This document shows positions 58,601 through 61,876 of a stretch of DNA of 64,000 nucleotides, piece by piece (position 1 is the stretch's first letter; each line of letters opens with the position of its first letter). The notes beneath the pieces are model-generated. The model ran no database searches, was not told the origin of the DNA, and saw only the letters and a program-made list of their open reading frames with translations. The stretch spans positions 65,322,291 to 65,386,290 of the forward strand of contig JALMQS010000099.1 in the NCBI GenBank assembly GCA_024734495.1, in the 5' to 3' direction. This DNA is from Forficula auricularia (lineage: Eukaryota > Arthropoda > Insecta > Dermaptera > Forficulidae). The translations under genes and the position numbers were made by a program.

Positions 58601-60350
58601 GTAAAAAAGTGAAAACTACAAAAAAAGAACAAAATAATTACATATGTATTAACATTGCAAAAGATAATAACATACCTAATTAAAAAAGAAAGGAGTAAAC
58701 ATTGCTAGGAAAAATTCGAATTATAAAGAGGGGAAGTGGCCTAGTTCGAATTATAGAAAGTTTTCTCCCTCTTATAACGAAAATGATTTCGAGCTATCGA
58801 GCGTATCATAATATACAGAATTTTTCCGATTTACCGAAGTTAACAGCTGAAGAGTTCGAATTATCGAGAGTCGACTGTACCCGTATATCAGAGCTCAAAA
58901 TGGAGAATTTCCCAAACCAGAATGAAAAATCTCAAAATTATTTCTGATGAAAAATAAAAATAAATGTATACCTTGTCAAAAATTATACTATATATATTGA
59001 TCTAGATTAATTTGTAACAACGCTAAGAGAAATTTCTCTAAAAAAATTTCCCTCTTGACTAGAATCGAACCTACGAACTCTTGAACTAAGGTCATCTGCT
59101 TTAACCACTCGACCAATGTAAGATTATTATTTATACCATGATTTCTATTACTAAAACTATAAATTTTTGATTTAGACTTTGTGTCGAGATAATATTGTAT
59201 TCATTTGAACTCGAATGAAAATGAAAAAACACCAATTGATTTTAAATTAAAAAACATTGAATATATATTAATTAACGAGGCAAATTTGAAATATAATTGT
59301 CAGTTCGGATTTTAAACTGACAGCTCCAATTGATTTTCATTAACCAGGCAAATTTGAAATATAATTTTAATTTGCACTCGAATTTTGAAATGAAAGACTC
59401 TAAAAGACTTTAAATTAAGAAACATTAAATATATTTTTTGTAATTAATTAAATTAATTGAACCGCGTAAATTTGAATAATTTCCATGATTCAGCCTGCGA
59501 ATTTTTTGCAGTTCATAAATCATTTCATTATTTTTGTTTTGAAAAGGAAAAATGAAATTTAAATTTAAATATATTCATAATTATTCCTCCCCCTCCCCCC
59601 GCCACTCAAAAATTAAAGAGGCAGAAACTTTTAAGAGACGATGTATTTTCGGTAGTTTACGGGTATACATTTGGAGTGTGGTTTTTTAAGAGGAATAAAA
59701 TTTTTGGACCGAGACGCTGCCCGCCAGGGCACAGCCAGAGGAGCCGAGCTTCGAGGGCGTGCCGAAGGCACGCACGAAAACGCTCGTATAGAAATATCAA
59801 TTTATTTTTAAAAAATCATAGAAAGATTCACACACTGCTGTATTATTAACTCAATCAATCATAAAAAGTTCTTAGTTTCACGAACCGGGAAAATAAAACC
59901 TTGGATAATTCACAAACCAAAGCACCGTTCCGTTTTACCCCGTTCCAATCCGATTTGAATTTATTTCTTTAAAAATATATTGAATTTAACATAAACTAAA
60001 ATTTTGACTATTGTTTTGAGGGTAATTAAAAGTTACGAAAGGAAAATATGGTTTTATTTAATTCAATAAGAGAGGACCGAGGTATAGTTAATGATTAATT
60101 TGATGACATACTTTTCGCCAAAAAAGCCACAGGGTGGTTCTGCAACTGGTTGTTTTCCACCCAGCCACTGAATTGGACGATTTTGATCGAAATAGAGAAA
60201 ATCCGGTAATTCAAGTCGACCTGCTGTGGCGTTGCTATAACGGAAATAACCAACGGGTTGCATCGACATCCCTGTCGATTCTGAGGTATCAGAGAGCAGA
60301 GTCACCACCGAATAATTTCCCTCTGCATCACCATTTTCATCAATAAACAC
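10454..60350 (-). CDS. Receptor-type guanylate cyclase, C-terminal two thirds
   Basis: Membrane enzyme making cGMP from GTP. Exons on the minus strand, in order: 60112-60350, 58157-58430, 54342-54596, 45979-46101, 26268-26456, 25069-25244, 22516-22656, 21028-21220, 17396-17610, 14539-14804 and 10454-10680. The domains run from the end of the extracellular domain to one transmembrane helix, the kinase-homology domain (HGNFRSSNC lacks the catalytic Asp, as in all receptor cyclases), the dimerisation helix (KPNIFDNM) and the class III cyclase domain. Metal-binding Asps are in YFSDIVGFT and GDAYMV. Arg and Cys of PRYCLFGD indicate GTP rather than ATP specificity. All checked junctions agree in phase except 60112/58430, where a small exon is probably missed. 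Exon 25069-25244 holds a frame-breaking insertion. The 5' exons lie beyond the window. Confidence 0.92.
10709..11908. other. Intron, AT-rich
   Basis: Around 11398-11440 the plus strand reads CTGAAGATGG then GGACGAAACGTTTTATT, a weak relative of the hammerhead-like motif with poor helix II pairing. Otherwise nothing recognised. Confidence 0.3.
11911..12166. repeat. Short foldback element (TATCGTCGCCTTAG arms)
   Basis: Arms at 11911-11940 and 12137-12166 are inverted repeats of 30 bp with one mismatch (TATCGTCGCCTTAG and GTGTAAACCTGCTAA). The spacer is AT-rich and non-coding. Confidence 0.6.
12570..12975. repeat. Palindromic repeat of the GGTTGAGTTTGGT family
   Basis: The arms share CTTTCTGGCAACTAGAGTTT and AGATTCTAGACCT with their complements. 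Internal phrases (GGTTGAGTTTGGTTGAAAGG, CCTCATTTTGGG) recur at 18330-19280, 20780-20960, 24330-24450, 27000-27340, 41330-41750 and 43340-43570. Confidence 0.6.
12985..14300 (+). pseudogene. Non-LTR retrotransposon reverse transcriptase, 5'-truncated and broken
   Basis: Reverse transcriptase fragment: [19 protein letters not shown], then the catalytic motif [10 protein letters not shown], then [33 protein letters not shown], and the C-terminal [20 protein letters not shown]. Stops or frameshifts occur near 13231 and 13641, and a 312-bp insertion sits at 13865. An AT-rich tail follows. The type is that of jockey/CR1-like LINEs; the clade is not certain. The long open frames between are remains of one ORF2. 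Confidence 0.82.
13865..14176. mobile_element. 312-bp GC-rich insertion inside the LINE
   Basis: Flanked by ACTTGA on both sides (13859-13864 and 14177-14182). Removing it and one flank joins the frame as [14 protein letters not shown], exactly what a LINE C-terminus should read. It contains hairpin-prone GC-rich segments (CCACCTAGTTGGTGG, CCGCCTAGTTAGCGGG). No family recognised. Confidence 0.65.
14539..14804 (-). CDS. Guanylate cyclase exon (catalytic [13 protein letters not shown])
   Basis: Acceptor TTTGCAG, donor GTAGGT. It encodes [16 protein letters not shown], with guanine-selective Cys and catalytic Asn and Arg, then [11 protein letters not shown] and [14 protein letters not shown], the end of the cyclase domain. 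Entry needs one base and exit leaves one, both consistent with the neighbours. Confidence 0.92.
14805..16520. other. Intron with unclassified repeats
   Basis: A GCAGGGTGATTCACGG repeat start is seen at 15217. Near 15665-15727 the minus strand reads GGGTAGCTCAGTCAGCTAAC, a tRNA-like 5' half and probably a SINE head. No coding capacity. Confidence 0.35.
15662..15727 (-). repeat. tRNA-derived sequence, probable SINE head
   Basis: TAGCTCAGTCAGC matches the box A consensus of tRNA genes, preceded by a 7-base acceptor-like GGGAGTC. No matching T-arm follows in the same orientation, so it is not a functional tRNA gene. Confidence 0.45.
16521..17221 (-). mobile_element. Mariner-like element with internal deletion
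   Basis: The termini AGGTCATTCAATAAGTCC and GGACTTATCGAATGACCT are inverted repeats. On the minus strand are N-terminal transposase pieces ([21 protein letters not shown], and [20 protein letters not shown] in another frame). The catalytic DDD region is absent: the text jumps from [13 protein letters not shown] to the terminus. About 700 bp remain of the expected 1.3 kb. Confidence 0.78.
17396..17610 (-). CDS. Guanylate cyclase exon (metal-binding GDAYMV)
   Basis: Acceptor CTCTAG, donor GTGAGG, 71 codons plus two bases. It encodes [19 protein letters not shown] with the second metal-binding Asp, then [21 protein letters not shown]. Confidence 0.93.
17848..18085 (+). mobile_element. Minisatellite-bearing transposon, copy 1
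   Basis: CGAGGGGTGA at the start and TCACCCCTCG at the end are inverted repeats, flanked by GTTGTAGC on both sides (17840-17847, 18086-18093), an exact 8-bp duplication. The interior is a variable array of about 20-bp units (consensus AAATATTTCCAAGTACTTCC), bounded on the left by GCTGTACACCTACTTCC. The long frames rich in YFQVLPNIS are only the translated array. Confidence 0.8.
18330..19285. repeat. Large palindromic (foldback) element, about 0.95 kb
   Basis: The left arm (GAGCTACTGACCATTTTGGA, GGGGTAATTGACCCCT) is matched by the right arm in reverse complement. The loop region contains direct and inverted copies of the GGTTGAGTTTGGT family. Not coding. Confidence 0.7.
19476..19814. repeat. 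C-rich low-complexity repeat, left part
   Basis: Begins with CTAGCTGCAGGGCCCGTCTTC and continues as degenerate CCCCCRCCCCCA units. Its right continuation is at 20553-20775, after a LINE insertion. A related minus-strand copy is at 60600-60800. Confidence 0.6.
19815..20552 (-). pseudogene. 5'-truncated LINE copy A (reverse transcriptase C-terminus)
   Basis: Minus-strand frame from about 20552 to 19933 encodes [49 protein letters not shown] and FNSLPAS-like [20 protein letters not shown], the typical C-terminal region of jockey-like LINE ORF2. It then has a 3' tail of A residues (the T run at 19823-19838). It is inserted in the C-rich repeat and is nearly identical to 33488-34140, so both copies are recent. 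Confidence 0.82.
20553..20775. repeat. C-rich low-complexity repeat, right part
   Basis: CACCCC-type units continuing the repeat at 19476-19814. No coding content despite open frames of Pro-rich text. Confidence 0.55.
20776..20965. repeat. GGTTGAGTTTGGT-family repeat fragment
   Basis: Two direct copies of a segment with TTTTTGCATTTCTAG and ATTATGTATACAAAATTTGG, as in the palindromes at 18330 and 41330. Confidence 0.55.
21028..21220 (-). CDS. Guanylate cyclase exon (first metal-binding Asp)
   Basis: Acceptor TTTCAG, donor GTGAAT. It encodes [37 protein letters not shown] and [17 protein letters not shown] carries the first metal-binding Asp. It joins in phase (2+1) to the MLPK end of the exon at 22516. 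Confidence 0.93.
21895..21940 (+). ncRNA. Degenerate hammerhead-like motif
   Basis: TTTGAACC before the core pairs perfectly with GGTTCAAA after it (helix I, 8 bp). The core CTGAAGGA / CGAAACGGC departs from consensus. Context matches the family at 33350 (GACTCTTTGAACCCTGAAGG against GACCCTTTGAAACCCTGAAG). Helix I has changed on both strands, so pairing is kept. Confidence 0.4.
22516..22656 (-). CDS. Guanylate cyclase exon (dimerisation helix)
   Basis: Acceptor CTTTCAG, donor GTAATG. It encodes [40 protein letters not shown] and LYRMLP, the coiled-coil signalling helix linking pseudokinase and cyclase domains. It is strongly conserved across receptor cyclases. Confidence 0.93.
22985..23515. 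repeat. Older foldback with tRNA-like core
   Basis: Inverted arms lie near 22990-23080 and 23430-23510 (both end in TTTCTTAAG or its complement; share TAATTTTTATTACATGT). The inner segment at 23345-23435 reads CCCGGATTGC..CTCGGGTTCTATTCTCGA, a decayed version of the tRNA-like core at 23790. The loop holds an unrelated insert with ACCGGTAT repeats. Confidence 0.5.
23678..23966 (+). mobile_element. Foldback element with tRNA-like core, copy 2
   Basis: Flanked by AATTATTTTTAT on both sides (23666-23677, 23967-23978). The core contains GGTTCGATTCC inside CTCGGGTTCGATTCCCGAG, a T-arm-like hairpin. The long asymmetric arm with ATTACCATCGGCAAATTG is on the right here, whereas copies 1 and 3 have it on the left although the core has the same orientation. 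Confidence 0.72.
24238..24842 (+). repeat. Dispersed repeat, CTTTACCATACA-ended family, copy 1
   Basis: Starts around GATGTGGCCATCCACTTGAC then TTTACCATAC, and ends CTTGACCATACCCTG. The centre holds the GGTTGAGTTTG phrase and a segment on AATTTTTTCGATATACACTT. Other copies are at 26929-27728 (plus) and 42968-43675 (minus), with a decayed piece at 3455-3560. Confidence 0.6.
25069..25244 (-). CDS. Guanylate cyclase exon with frame-breaking insertion
   Basis: Acceptor ATTTTAG, donor GTAAGA. It encodes IVARL, then after a shift [34 protein letters not shown] and KLKEMHQGL, the C-lobe of the kinase-homology domain. The length is 176, but the phases at both ends require a remainder of two, not of one. 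Removing four bases (ATTG near 25224) restores [12 protein letters not shown] and all phases. Either the allele is broken or the assembly has an indel. Confidence 0.88.
26268..26456 (-). CDS. Guanylate cyclase exon (pseudokinase WRAPELL)
   Basis: Acceptor TTGGCAG, 62 codons, donor GTGACA. It encodes [14 protein letters not shown] and [20 protein letters not shown], the activation-segment and helix F region of the kinase-homology domain. Phase 1 in, phase 1 out. Confidence 0.9.
26617..28022. mobile_element. Non-autonomous hAT element with exact 8-bp duplication
   Basis: CAGAGCCGTAGCGTG at the left and CACGCTATGGCTCTG at the right are inverted repeats with one mismatch. GGTATAAG flanks both ends (26609-26616, 28023-28030). 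The 1.4-kb interior contains a complete copy of the CTTTACCATACA repeat (26929-27728), inserted later. No transposase remains. Confidence 0.85.
26929..27728 (+). repeat. CTTTACCATACA-ended repeat, copy 2 (nested in hAT)
   Basis: Same order of phrases as at 24238, but with the GGTTGAGTTTGG block repeated three times (around 27050, 27185 and 27295). The block number therefore varies between copies. Confidence 0.6.
29040..29400 (-). pseudogene. nad1: NUMT: nuclear copy of mitochondrial nad1
   Basis: The minus strand reads [20 protein letters not shown], then [20 protein letters not shown] and [17 protein letters not shown], the best conserved part of NADH dehydrogenase subunit 1 (family reading: [32 protein letters not shown]). 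It covers roughly the middle third of the protein. The frame is open, but the piece sits inside a nuclear hAT element and lacks both ends. It is flanked by 41-bp direct repeats (28942-28982 and 29421-29461, 38 of 41 identical). Confidence 0.88.
29500..29685 (+). pseudogene. hAT transposase C-terminal remnant
   Basis: Two frames together give [16 protein letters not shown] and [20 protein letters not shown] followed by FST. The family continues with the C-terminal dimerisation region, lost here. It belongs to the element at 28859-29901. Confidence 0.72.
30211..31904 (-). CDS. hAT-like body exon
   Basis: Open for 563 codons from the TTTTCAG acceptor through an internal ATG at 31863 to the stop at 30211. 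The acidic, Ser-rich start ([18 protein letters not shown]) links to the DUF659-like region. The tail ends VQKWMNSSK. Confidence 0.85.
30211..40756 (-). CDS. BED-finger hAT-transposase-derived gene, possibly domesticated
   Basis: Two exons: 40549-40756 (acceptor GTTTTAG, ATG at 40750, donor GTAAGT) and 30211-31904 (acceptor TTTTCAG). The phases agree (1 plus 2), giving a predicted 631 residues. Residues 1-67: BED zinc finger, SDVWDYF then YECKFC and HLLKC. Then a DUF659/hAT body: [43 protein letters not shown], and the C-terminal dimerisation region [20 protein letters not shown]. Family catalytic motifs are altered: the DGW after LGLQS reads CCTQ, and the SER of the C-terminal SERSFS reads KDN. 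The middle Asp is present. The gene is nested in the guanylate cyclase intron 26457-45978, same strand. The open frame in spite of catalytic decay suggests a host function, but a decayed recent copy is not excluded. Confidence 0.75.
32388..33022. mobile_element. hAT-type MITE (CAGTGGCG ends)
   Basis: Starts CAGTGGCGTGCGGTC and ends CGACCGCCACTG. The flanks ATAGGTAT and ATAAGGTA are only similar. The ends match the smaller MITE at 1151. Non-coding. Confidence 0.5.
33149..33205 (-). ncRNA. Hammerhead-like motif
   Basis: Helix I: CCTTTGAAACC with GGTTTGAAAGG, 10 pairs around one G-G mismatch. Core CTGAAGAA. Helix II: GGAGG with CCTCC. Then GAAACGTC with palindromic ACGU. The core has one A more than the canonical CUGANGA. 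Confidence 0.5.
33350..33402 (+). ncRNA. Hammerhead-like motif
   Basis: Same layout as the minus-strand copy at 33149, with helix II GGGG/CCTCC one pair weaker. Both copies together form a perfect inverted pair, so single-stranded transcripts would also form a long hairpin. Confidence 0.48.
33488..34140 (-). pseudogene. 5'-truncated LINE copy B
   Basis: Near-identical to 19815-20450, with the same C-terminal reverse transcriptase text in the minus strand and a T run (3' poly-A) at 33488-33507. It is inserted at the CTTCCATT end of the hammerhead-like element. The empty site is preserved at 57863 (CTTCCATT then ACTTTCAATTAAAATT). Confidence 0.82.
34141..35290. other. Intron, AT-rich
   Basis: Continuation of the host repeat (TTCAATTAAAATTTCTACC, also at 57874), then AT-rich DNA with a C homopolymer at 34629-34643. 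No gene seen. Confidence 0.4.
35293..35705 (-). pseudogene. Mariner remnant (3' part of transposase and one terminus)
   Basis: Terminus TTGGCAACTAAGTAATTGCG at 35298, then minus-strand transposase C-terminus in shifting frames: [43 protein letters not shown]. [13 protein letters not shown] marks the mariner catalytic domain. The other half is missing; a foldback element begins at 35709. Confidence 0.8.
35709..36338. repeat. Foldback element (AGGGTGGTYCTTATTTTGGG arms)
   Basis: CCTAGGGTGGTCCTTATTTT at the left is matched by AAAATAAGAACCACCCTAGG at the right. Inner arms also pair (TTCCGGCCAAAGTA with its complement). About 630 bp, non-coding, inserted in or next to the mariner remnant. Confidence 0.68.
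36365..36735. repeat. Decayed member of the hammerhead-like family
   Basis: Starts GCAGCCCAGAATAATAAAAT, has CTGACGTTCCAGAG..CTTCTTCTTCG near 36508-36542 (decayed core on the minus strand) and ends ATTATCCTGGGCT. The ends match the GCAGCCCAG ends at 33072 and 40964. Confidence 0.42.
37727..38150 (-). pseudogene. RTE-like ORF C-terminal part after frameshift
   Basis: Encodes [47 protein letters not shown] and [11 protein letters not shown], the usual end of this LINE type after the RT domain. Confidence 0.83.
38183..39782 (-). pseudogene. RTE-like reverse transcriptase ORF, truncated
   Basis: Open for over 500 codons, including the region upstream of the first ATG (39586), with all core RT blocks including YADD. 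It ends early at 38183 (KKYGKITA), where the frame slips before the C-terminal domain. The element is probably dead on arrival because of 5' truncation. Confidence 0.85.
40549..40756 (-). CDS. BED zinc-finger exon of the hAT-derived gene
   Basis: ATG at 40750, with four in-frame bases plus an acceptor before it, so a further 5' exon is possible. C-x2-C...H-x4-C (YECKFC, HLLKC) with SDVWDYF fits a BED finger that binds DNA. The GTAAGT donor leaves one base, matched by two in the next exon 8.6 kb away. Confidence 0.8.
40960..41105 (-). repeat. Decayed hammerhead-like element
   Basis: The minus strand reads TTCATTGTCCTTTTTAAATA then CTGAAGAAG and CCTAAACGTAGG, aligning with TTCATTGACCCTTTGAAACC, CTGAAGAAG and CGAAACGTCGG of the 33-kb copies. 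GGCAGCCCAGG end at 40963. No intron is present at the helix I site. Confidence 0.45.
41178..41816. mobile_element. TA-flanked MITE with GGTTGAG palindromes inside
   Basis: TACAGGGTGGGGCATAAAGA at the left; the right end reads TCTTTATGCCCCACCATGTA. Arms are about 60 bp with TA at both ends, so Tc1/mariner-type. The centre is an array of GGTTGAGTTTGGT repeats in both orientations. Confidence 0.62.
42305..42400. repeat. Half copy of the tRNA-core foldback arm
   Basis: ATCGAATCTAATAGATGACA then CTATTTCTATCGGCAAATCG aligns with the right arm of the copy at 23678, without a core or left arm. Confidence 0.45.
42968..43675 (-). repeat. CTTTACCATACA-ended repeat, copy 3
   Basis: Reverse orientation of the units at 24238 and 26929: CTTTACCAAACAGGGTATGG at the left and GTATGGTAAAGTCAAGTGG at the right. 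Contains two GGTTGAG-type blocks and G/C homopolymer runs. Confidence 0.6.
44119..44320 (-). other. GC-richer patch with a splice-donor-like end
   Basis: On the minus strand a GC-richer segment ends CAGACAGCAAG before GTAAGC. No frame in it continues the guanylate cyclase, whose neighbouring exons join directly in phase without it. It could be a 5' untranslated exon of a shorter transcript or of the nested gene. Unproven. Confidence 0.25.
44533..45345. repeat. AT-rich satellite array, about 115-bp unit, about 7 copies
   Basis: Tandem units contain ATTTTGAAATTACTAATAAA, TTTTCTAATTAAATCATTTA and AAAGTAATTTTAAATTAAAA, differing by a few bases and small indels (ACATTGACA, ATATACGTGAAA, ACATGGGGA variants). 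It lies wholly in a guanylate cyclase intron. Confidence 0.85.
45526..45632. repeat. Short foldback with CCTGATAATGG..CCGAAATAT motif
   Basis: CTCAAAGAGGTTTGTACAAA at the left and TTTGTATAAACCTCTTTGAG at the right. The minus strand of the left arm reads CCTGATAATGG..CCGAAATATATTG, distantly like the hammerhead-like core. It is followed by GCCGAGCTTCGAGGGCGTGC, a GC-rich tag also at 59737. Confidence 0.45.
45979..46101 (-). CDS. Guanylate cyclase exon (pseudokinase HGNFRSSNC / DFG)
   Basis: Acceptor TTTCTAG, donor GTCTCT. It encodes [40 protein letters not shown]. The catalytic-loop Asp of true kinases is replaced (HGNF), as in receptor cyclases. The donor is weak but the phases match. Confidence 0.9.
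46305..46806 (+). mobile_element. Minisatellite-bearing transposon, copy 2
   Basis: Flanked by exact 8-bp CGTATAAC (46297-46304, 46807-46814). Left end CGAGGGGTAAACCGCG, right end CGCGCATCACCCCTC. The array has about 20 units of 20 bp, with the variants AAGTACTT, AAGTAATT and AAAGCACTT. GCTGTACACCTACTTCCA occurs at both edges of the array. Confidence 0.82.
47141..47470 (+). pseudogene. LINE ORF2 C-terminal fragment
   Basis: [31 protein letters not shown] and [20 protein letters not shown] fit the C-terminus of a jockey-like LINE ORF2. No RT core remains. Confidence 0.6.
47560..47835 (-). pseudogene. LINE C-terminal fragment related to copies A and B
   Basis: The minus strand encodes [40 protein letters not shown] and [16 protein letters not shown], the same domain as the 19.8- and 33.5-kb copies but clearly diverged, so an older family member. 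Confidence 0.7.
48328..49105. other. Intron, AT-rich, no recognised gene
   Basis: A 93-codon frame on the minus strand at 48496-48777 has no recognisable motif and is not supported. Repeated short TATA-type tracts at 48330-48380. Confidence 0.3.
49420..49466 (+). ncRNA. Hammerhead-like motif with upstream 3' splice-site-like end
   Basis: CTGAAGAA, helix II GGAGA/TCTCC, GAAACGTC, then GGTTTA able to pair with TAGACC (helix I, 6 bp including G-U). It is preceded by CTCAATTATATAG, which resembles a 3' splice site at the position used by the intron at 57609-57737. Confidence 0.47.
49551..50405. repeat. GACTTCAAAAAGGAGG repeat, copy 2
   Basis: Starts CGACTTCAAAAAAGGAGGAG, ends with the TTTGGCACCGACTTC hairpin. 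The frame of 72 codons on the minus strand (49819-50037) recurs with one change in copy 3, but has no known domain. Confidence 0.65.
50594..51358. repeat. GACTTCAAAAAGGAGG repeat, copy 3 (direct duplicate)
   Basis: Lies 937 bp after copy 2 and is almost identical from GGGTTCAGTCTAGTTTCCGA onward. About 190 bp of other sequence (50405-50593) separates them. Confidence 0.68.
51860..52446. repeat. Foldback element (AACCTAACAATGGATT arms), copy 1
   Basis: AAACCTAACAATGGATTGCA at the left and TCCATTGTTAGGTTTACC at the right. Long arms share AGAGTTTTGAGATATTAT. About 590 bp; copy 2 is at 54668-55255. A minus-strand 74-codon frame is an arm artefact. Confidence 0.7.
52447..53460. other. Intron with small repeats
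   Basis: Palindrome at 53300-53360 (AATTATAAATTTTATTTATT). The block GCCGAGAGTAGCAGAATTTT at 53238 recurs at 62911. No gene. Confidence 0.4.
53461..53849. mobile_element. hAT-type MITE with exact 8-bp duplication
   Basis: CAAGGGCGGATCCAGG at the left and CCTGGATCCGCCCTTG at the right, perfect inverted repeat, flanked by TATACACT on both sides (53453-53460, 53850-53857). Contains C homopolymer runs and TATATACAT repeats. Non-coding. Confidence 0.85.
53916..54240 (+). mobile_element. Minisatellite-bearing transposon, copy 3
   Basis: CGAGGGGTGAACCGCG to CGCGTATCACCCCTCG, flanked by GTTGGGAA and TTTGGGAA (7 of 8). About 12 units of 20 bp inside. It lies 59 bp after the hAT MITE 53461-53849. Confidence 0.8.
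54342..54596 (-). CDS. Guanylate cyclase exon (pseudokinase N-lobe)
   Basis: Acceptor ATCTAG, donor GTTCGC. It encodes [60 protein letters not shown] and [14 protein letters not shown] keeps the N-lobe lysine. Phase 1 at both ends. Confidence 0.92.
54668..55256. repeat. Foldback element (AACCTAACAATGGATT arms), copy 2
   Basis: AACCTAACAATGGATTCTAG at the left, matched near 55215-55250. Diverged from copy 1 by scattered substitutions. Confidence 0.66.
55265..55575. repeat. Inverted pair of CTGAAGAAGTCAAC elements
   Basis: The arms share GCCAACGTTTCATC and TATAAATTATCTG with their complements. Each arm holds CTGAAGAAGTCAAC..GATGAAACGTTGG (minus 55339-55378, plus 55483-55520). Helix II is A-bulge-TCAAC/GTTGAT in the plus copy and weaker in the minus copy. 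Confidence 0.52.
56384..56800. repeat. Foldback with a duplicated right arm
   Basis: Left arm GTCAGTTATCAAAATTTTAT to GTACGTAATATC. The right side contains two successive copies of the matching arm (from about 56540 and from about 56640, each with TTTTTGTACGTAATATCTAC). The second copy alone continues to the outer end. Confidence 0.65.
57240..57350. repeat. Poly-A tract and GAATTGATCAATGAACGAAT direct repeats
   Basis: A run of A at 57271-57290 lies between partial direct repeats of a TTGATCAATKAACGAATRA segment (57064, 57188, 57305). No coding content. Confidence 0.4.
57609..57737 (+). other. GT-AG intron inside the hammerhead-like element
   Basis: Strong donor GTGAGT, end TTTATAG. Removal yields CCTTTGAAACCCTGAAG, exactly the sequence at 33351-33367. 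The junction falls inside the 5' strand of helix I. Confidence 0.65.
57738..57788 (+). ncRNA. Hammerhead-like motif
   Basis: CTGAAGAA, helix II GGAGG/CCTCC, GAAACGTC, then GGTTTGAAAGG. The partner strand CCTTTGAAACC exists only after the intron is removed. Without splicing only the last few bases of helix I can pair. Confidence 0.5.
58157..58430 (-). CDS. Guanylate cyclase exon (transmembrane helix and juxtamembrane)
   Basis: Acceptor TTATAAG, donor GTAATT. It encodes ADWRIT, then the transmembrane segment [18 protein letters not shown], then [20 protein letters not shown] and the start of the kinase-homology domain ([22 protein letters not shown]). Confidence 0.92.
58483..58879. mobile_element. 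TA-flanked MITE of pogo/Tigger type
   Basis: TA-CAGACGACTCTTGATAATTC at the left and GAATTATCGAGAGTCGACTG-TA at the right. TIR with CAG...CTG tips and TA duplication fit pogo/Tigger. 393 bp, non-coding; the interior repeats TTCGAATT motifs. Confidence 0.68.
59048..59125 (-). repeat. tRNA-like sequence (decayed tRNA or SINE)
   Basis: The minus strand has TTGGTCGAGTGGTT (box A) and GTAGGTTCGATTCTA (box B) at tRNA-Leu/Ser-like spacing. The anticodon and variable arms do not fold well, so a functional tRNA is unlikely. Confidence 0.5.
59700..59795. repeat. GC-rich structured tag
   Basis: GAGCCGAGCTTCGAGGGCGT then GCCGAAGGCACGCACGAAAA. The core GGGCGTGCCGAAGGCACGC can form a hairpin. A sister copy lies at 45630-45685. 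Confidence 0.45.
60112..60350 (-). CDS. Guanylate cyclase exon (end of extracellular domain)
   Basis: Acceptor ATTTCAG, donor GTATGT. It encodes [32 protein letters not shown] and [20 protein letters not shown], the membrane-proximal end of the ANF-receptor-like ligand-binding domain. It is the most 5' exon visible. Confidence 0.9.
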
Positions 60351-60599
60351 CTGAAATAAGAAACAATCAATCGATCAAATTTACTGAAAAATTTCACTCC
60401 CATCATAGAGTAATTTTCAAAATCCACACGGCTTTATGTCGTGTAGATAATTTATTTATTTATATATATTATGTAGACCAGTAAATTTTGTGCTAGTAAG
60501 CTGAAATTTTTTAAATTACTTAGAAGACACTACGAGTTGTATTATTCTTGCTCTAGAACAGCGGCCGAGGAACCGGGATAAAATATCGGGGGTAATAAG

Positions 60600-60800
60600 G
60601 ACATTTTTGGGTTGGGGGTGCAGAGTGGTGGGGGCTCAGGTGAGGTGCAGGGGCTTAGTGGGGTGATACAGGTTGGAATGGGGGTGGGAGGTGCTGGGTT
60701 GGGTTCGAGGGGGTATGGGGGTTGATGGGTTGGGGGTCCAGGGGGCCTGCTTCTTGGATAACAAGAGGGCCGCTGAAGGCGGGCCTAGCAGCTAGTCATT
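60600..60800 (-). repeat. G-rich repeat, minus-strand relative of 19476-20775
   Basis: GGGGGTGGGAGGTGCTGGGT-type units, then GGGGGCCTGCTTCTTGGATA and GCCGCTGAAGGCGGGCCTAG, the reverse of the CTAGCTGCAGGGCCCGTCTTC start at 19484. Confidence 0.5.
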
Positions 60801-61370
60801 AATAAAAGTTATGCGTTTTTGCCATGATGAGTGAAGTTATTTTAGCGAAAATGAATCATTTTTCTAAAACGTAAAAGCGTTTGAACTATGTTAATGTTTA
60901 CAAATTTTATTTACTTCCATAAACAGAATGTCCTGGGTGTCACGGGACGATTGGCAATTCTAGGCCAAATTTTTTTATCTTCATCATGAAGAAGTGATTA
61001 GATTTTGGAATCTATAATTCCAGAACTTTAGGTTTAATTAAAAATACAGAAAATATAATTATTTAAATGATTTAATTGAAATATTCAAAAGATGTCATGA
61101 TGGTGGCATAAACAACAGGGGTTTTCAATTGATTAAAATGAATCAACTAATTTATTAAGCTCATTATACTAATATTTATAAATTTTAAAATTAATTTAGA
61201 AATTGAATTTCGTGGACTTATCGTGAAAAGTCACTTAGTACAGTTTGGGTGTCTTTTCATCTATGTAATAGTACTAGTTATGAGTTTCGATCATATTTAT
61301 CGATATAAAAATACATTAAGGGAATGAAAATAACACAAACCCTATTAAACGTAAAAAACAATTTCACTAA

Positions 61371-61876
61371 CTTGGAAATATTTGGAAGTACCTGGAAATA
61401 TTTGGAAATATTTGGAAATATTTGGAAGTATTTGGAAATATTTGGAAGTACTTGGAAATATTTGAAAGTGCTTGAAAATATTTGGAAGTACTTGGGAATA
61501 TTTGAAAATACTTGAAAATATTTGGAAGTACTTGGAAATATTTTGAAAGTACTTGGAAATATTTGAAGTACTTGGAAATATTTGAAGTACTTGGAAATAT
61601 TTGAAAGTACTTGAAAATATTTGGAAGTGCTTGGAAATATTTGGAAGTACTTGGAAATATTTGGAAGCGCTTGGAAATATTTGGAAGTACTTGGGAATAT
61701 TTGAAAATACTTGAAAATATTTGGAAGCGCTTGGAAATATTTGGAAGTACTTGGAAATATTTGGAAGTACTTGGAAATATTTGGAATTACTTGGAAATAT
61801 TTCGAAGTACTTGGAAATATTTGGAAGTACAAGTGGAAGTAGGTGTACAGCATATTAGGTCGCGGTTCACCCCTCG
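61371..61876 (-). mobile_element. Minisatellite-bearing transposon, copy 4 (one end lost)
   Basis: Reverse orientation. The CGCGGTTCACCCCTCG end is present at 61861-61876 with GTGTACAGCATATTAGGTCG inside it. The opposite end stops within the array near 61371. About 24 units; frames of up to 205 codons are translated repeats. Confidence 0.75.

Larger units (their letters stand above)
58880..60111. other. Intron; expected to hold a small missed cyclase exon
   Basis: The exons at 60112 and 58430 do not join in phase (2 against 0), so a short exon should lie in 58431-60111. I could not identify it with confidence. The stretch contains a tRNA-like piece at 59050 and a GC-rich tag at 59710-59790. 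Confidence 0.4.
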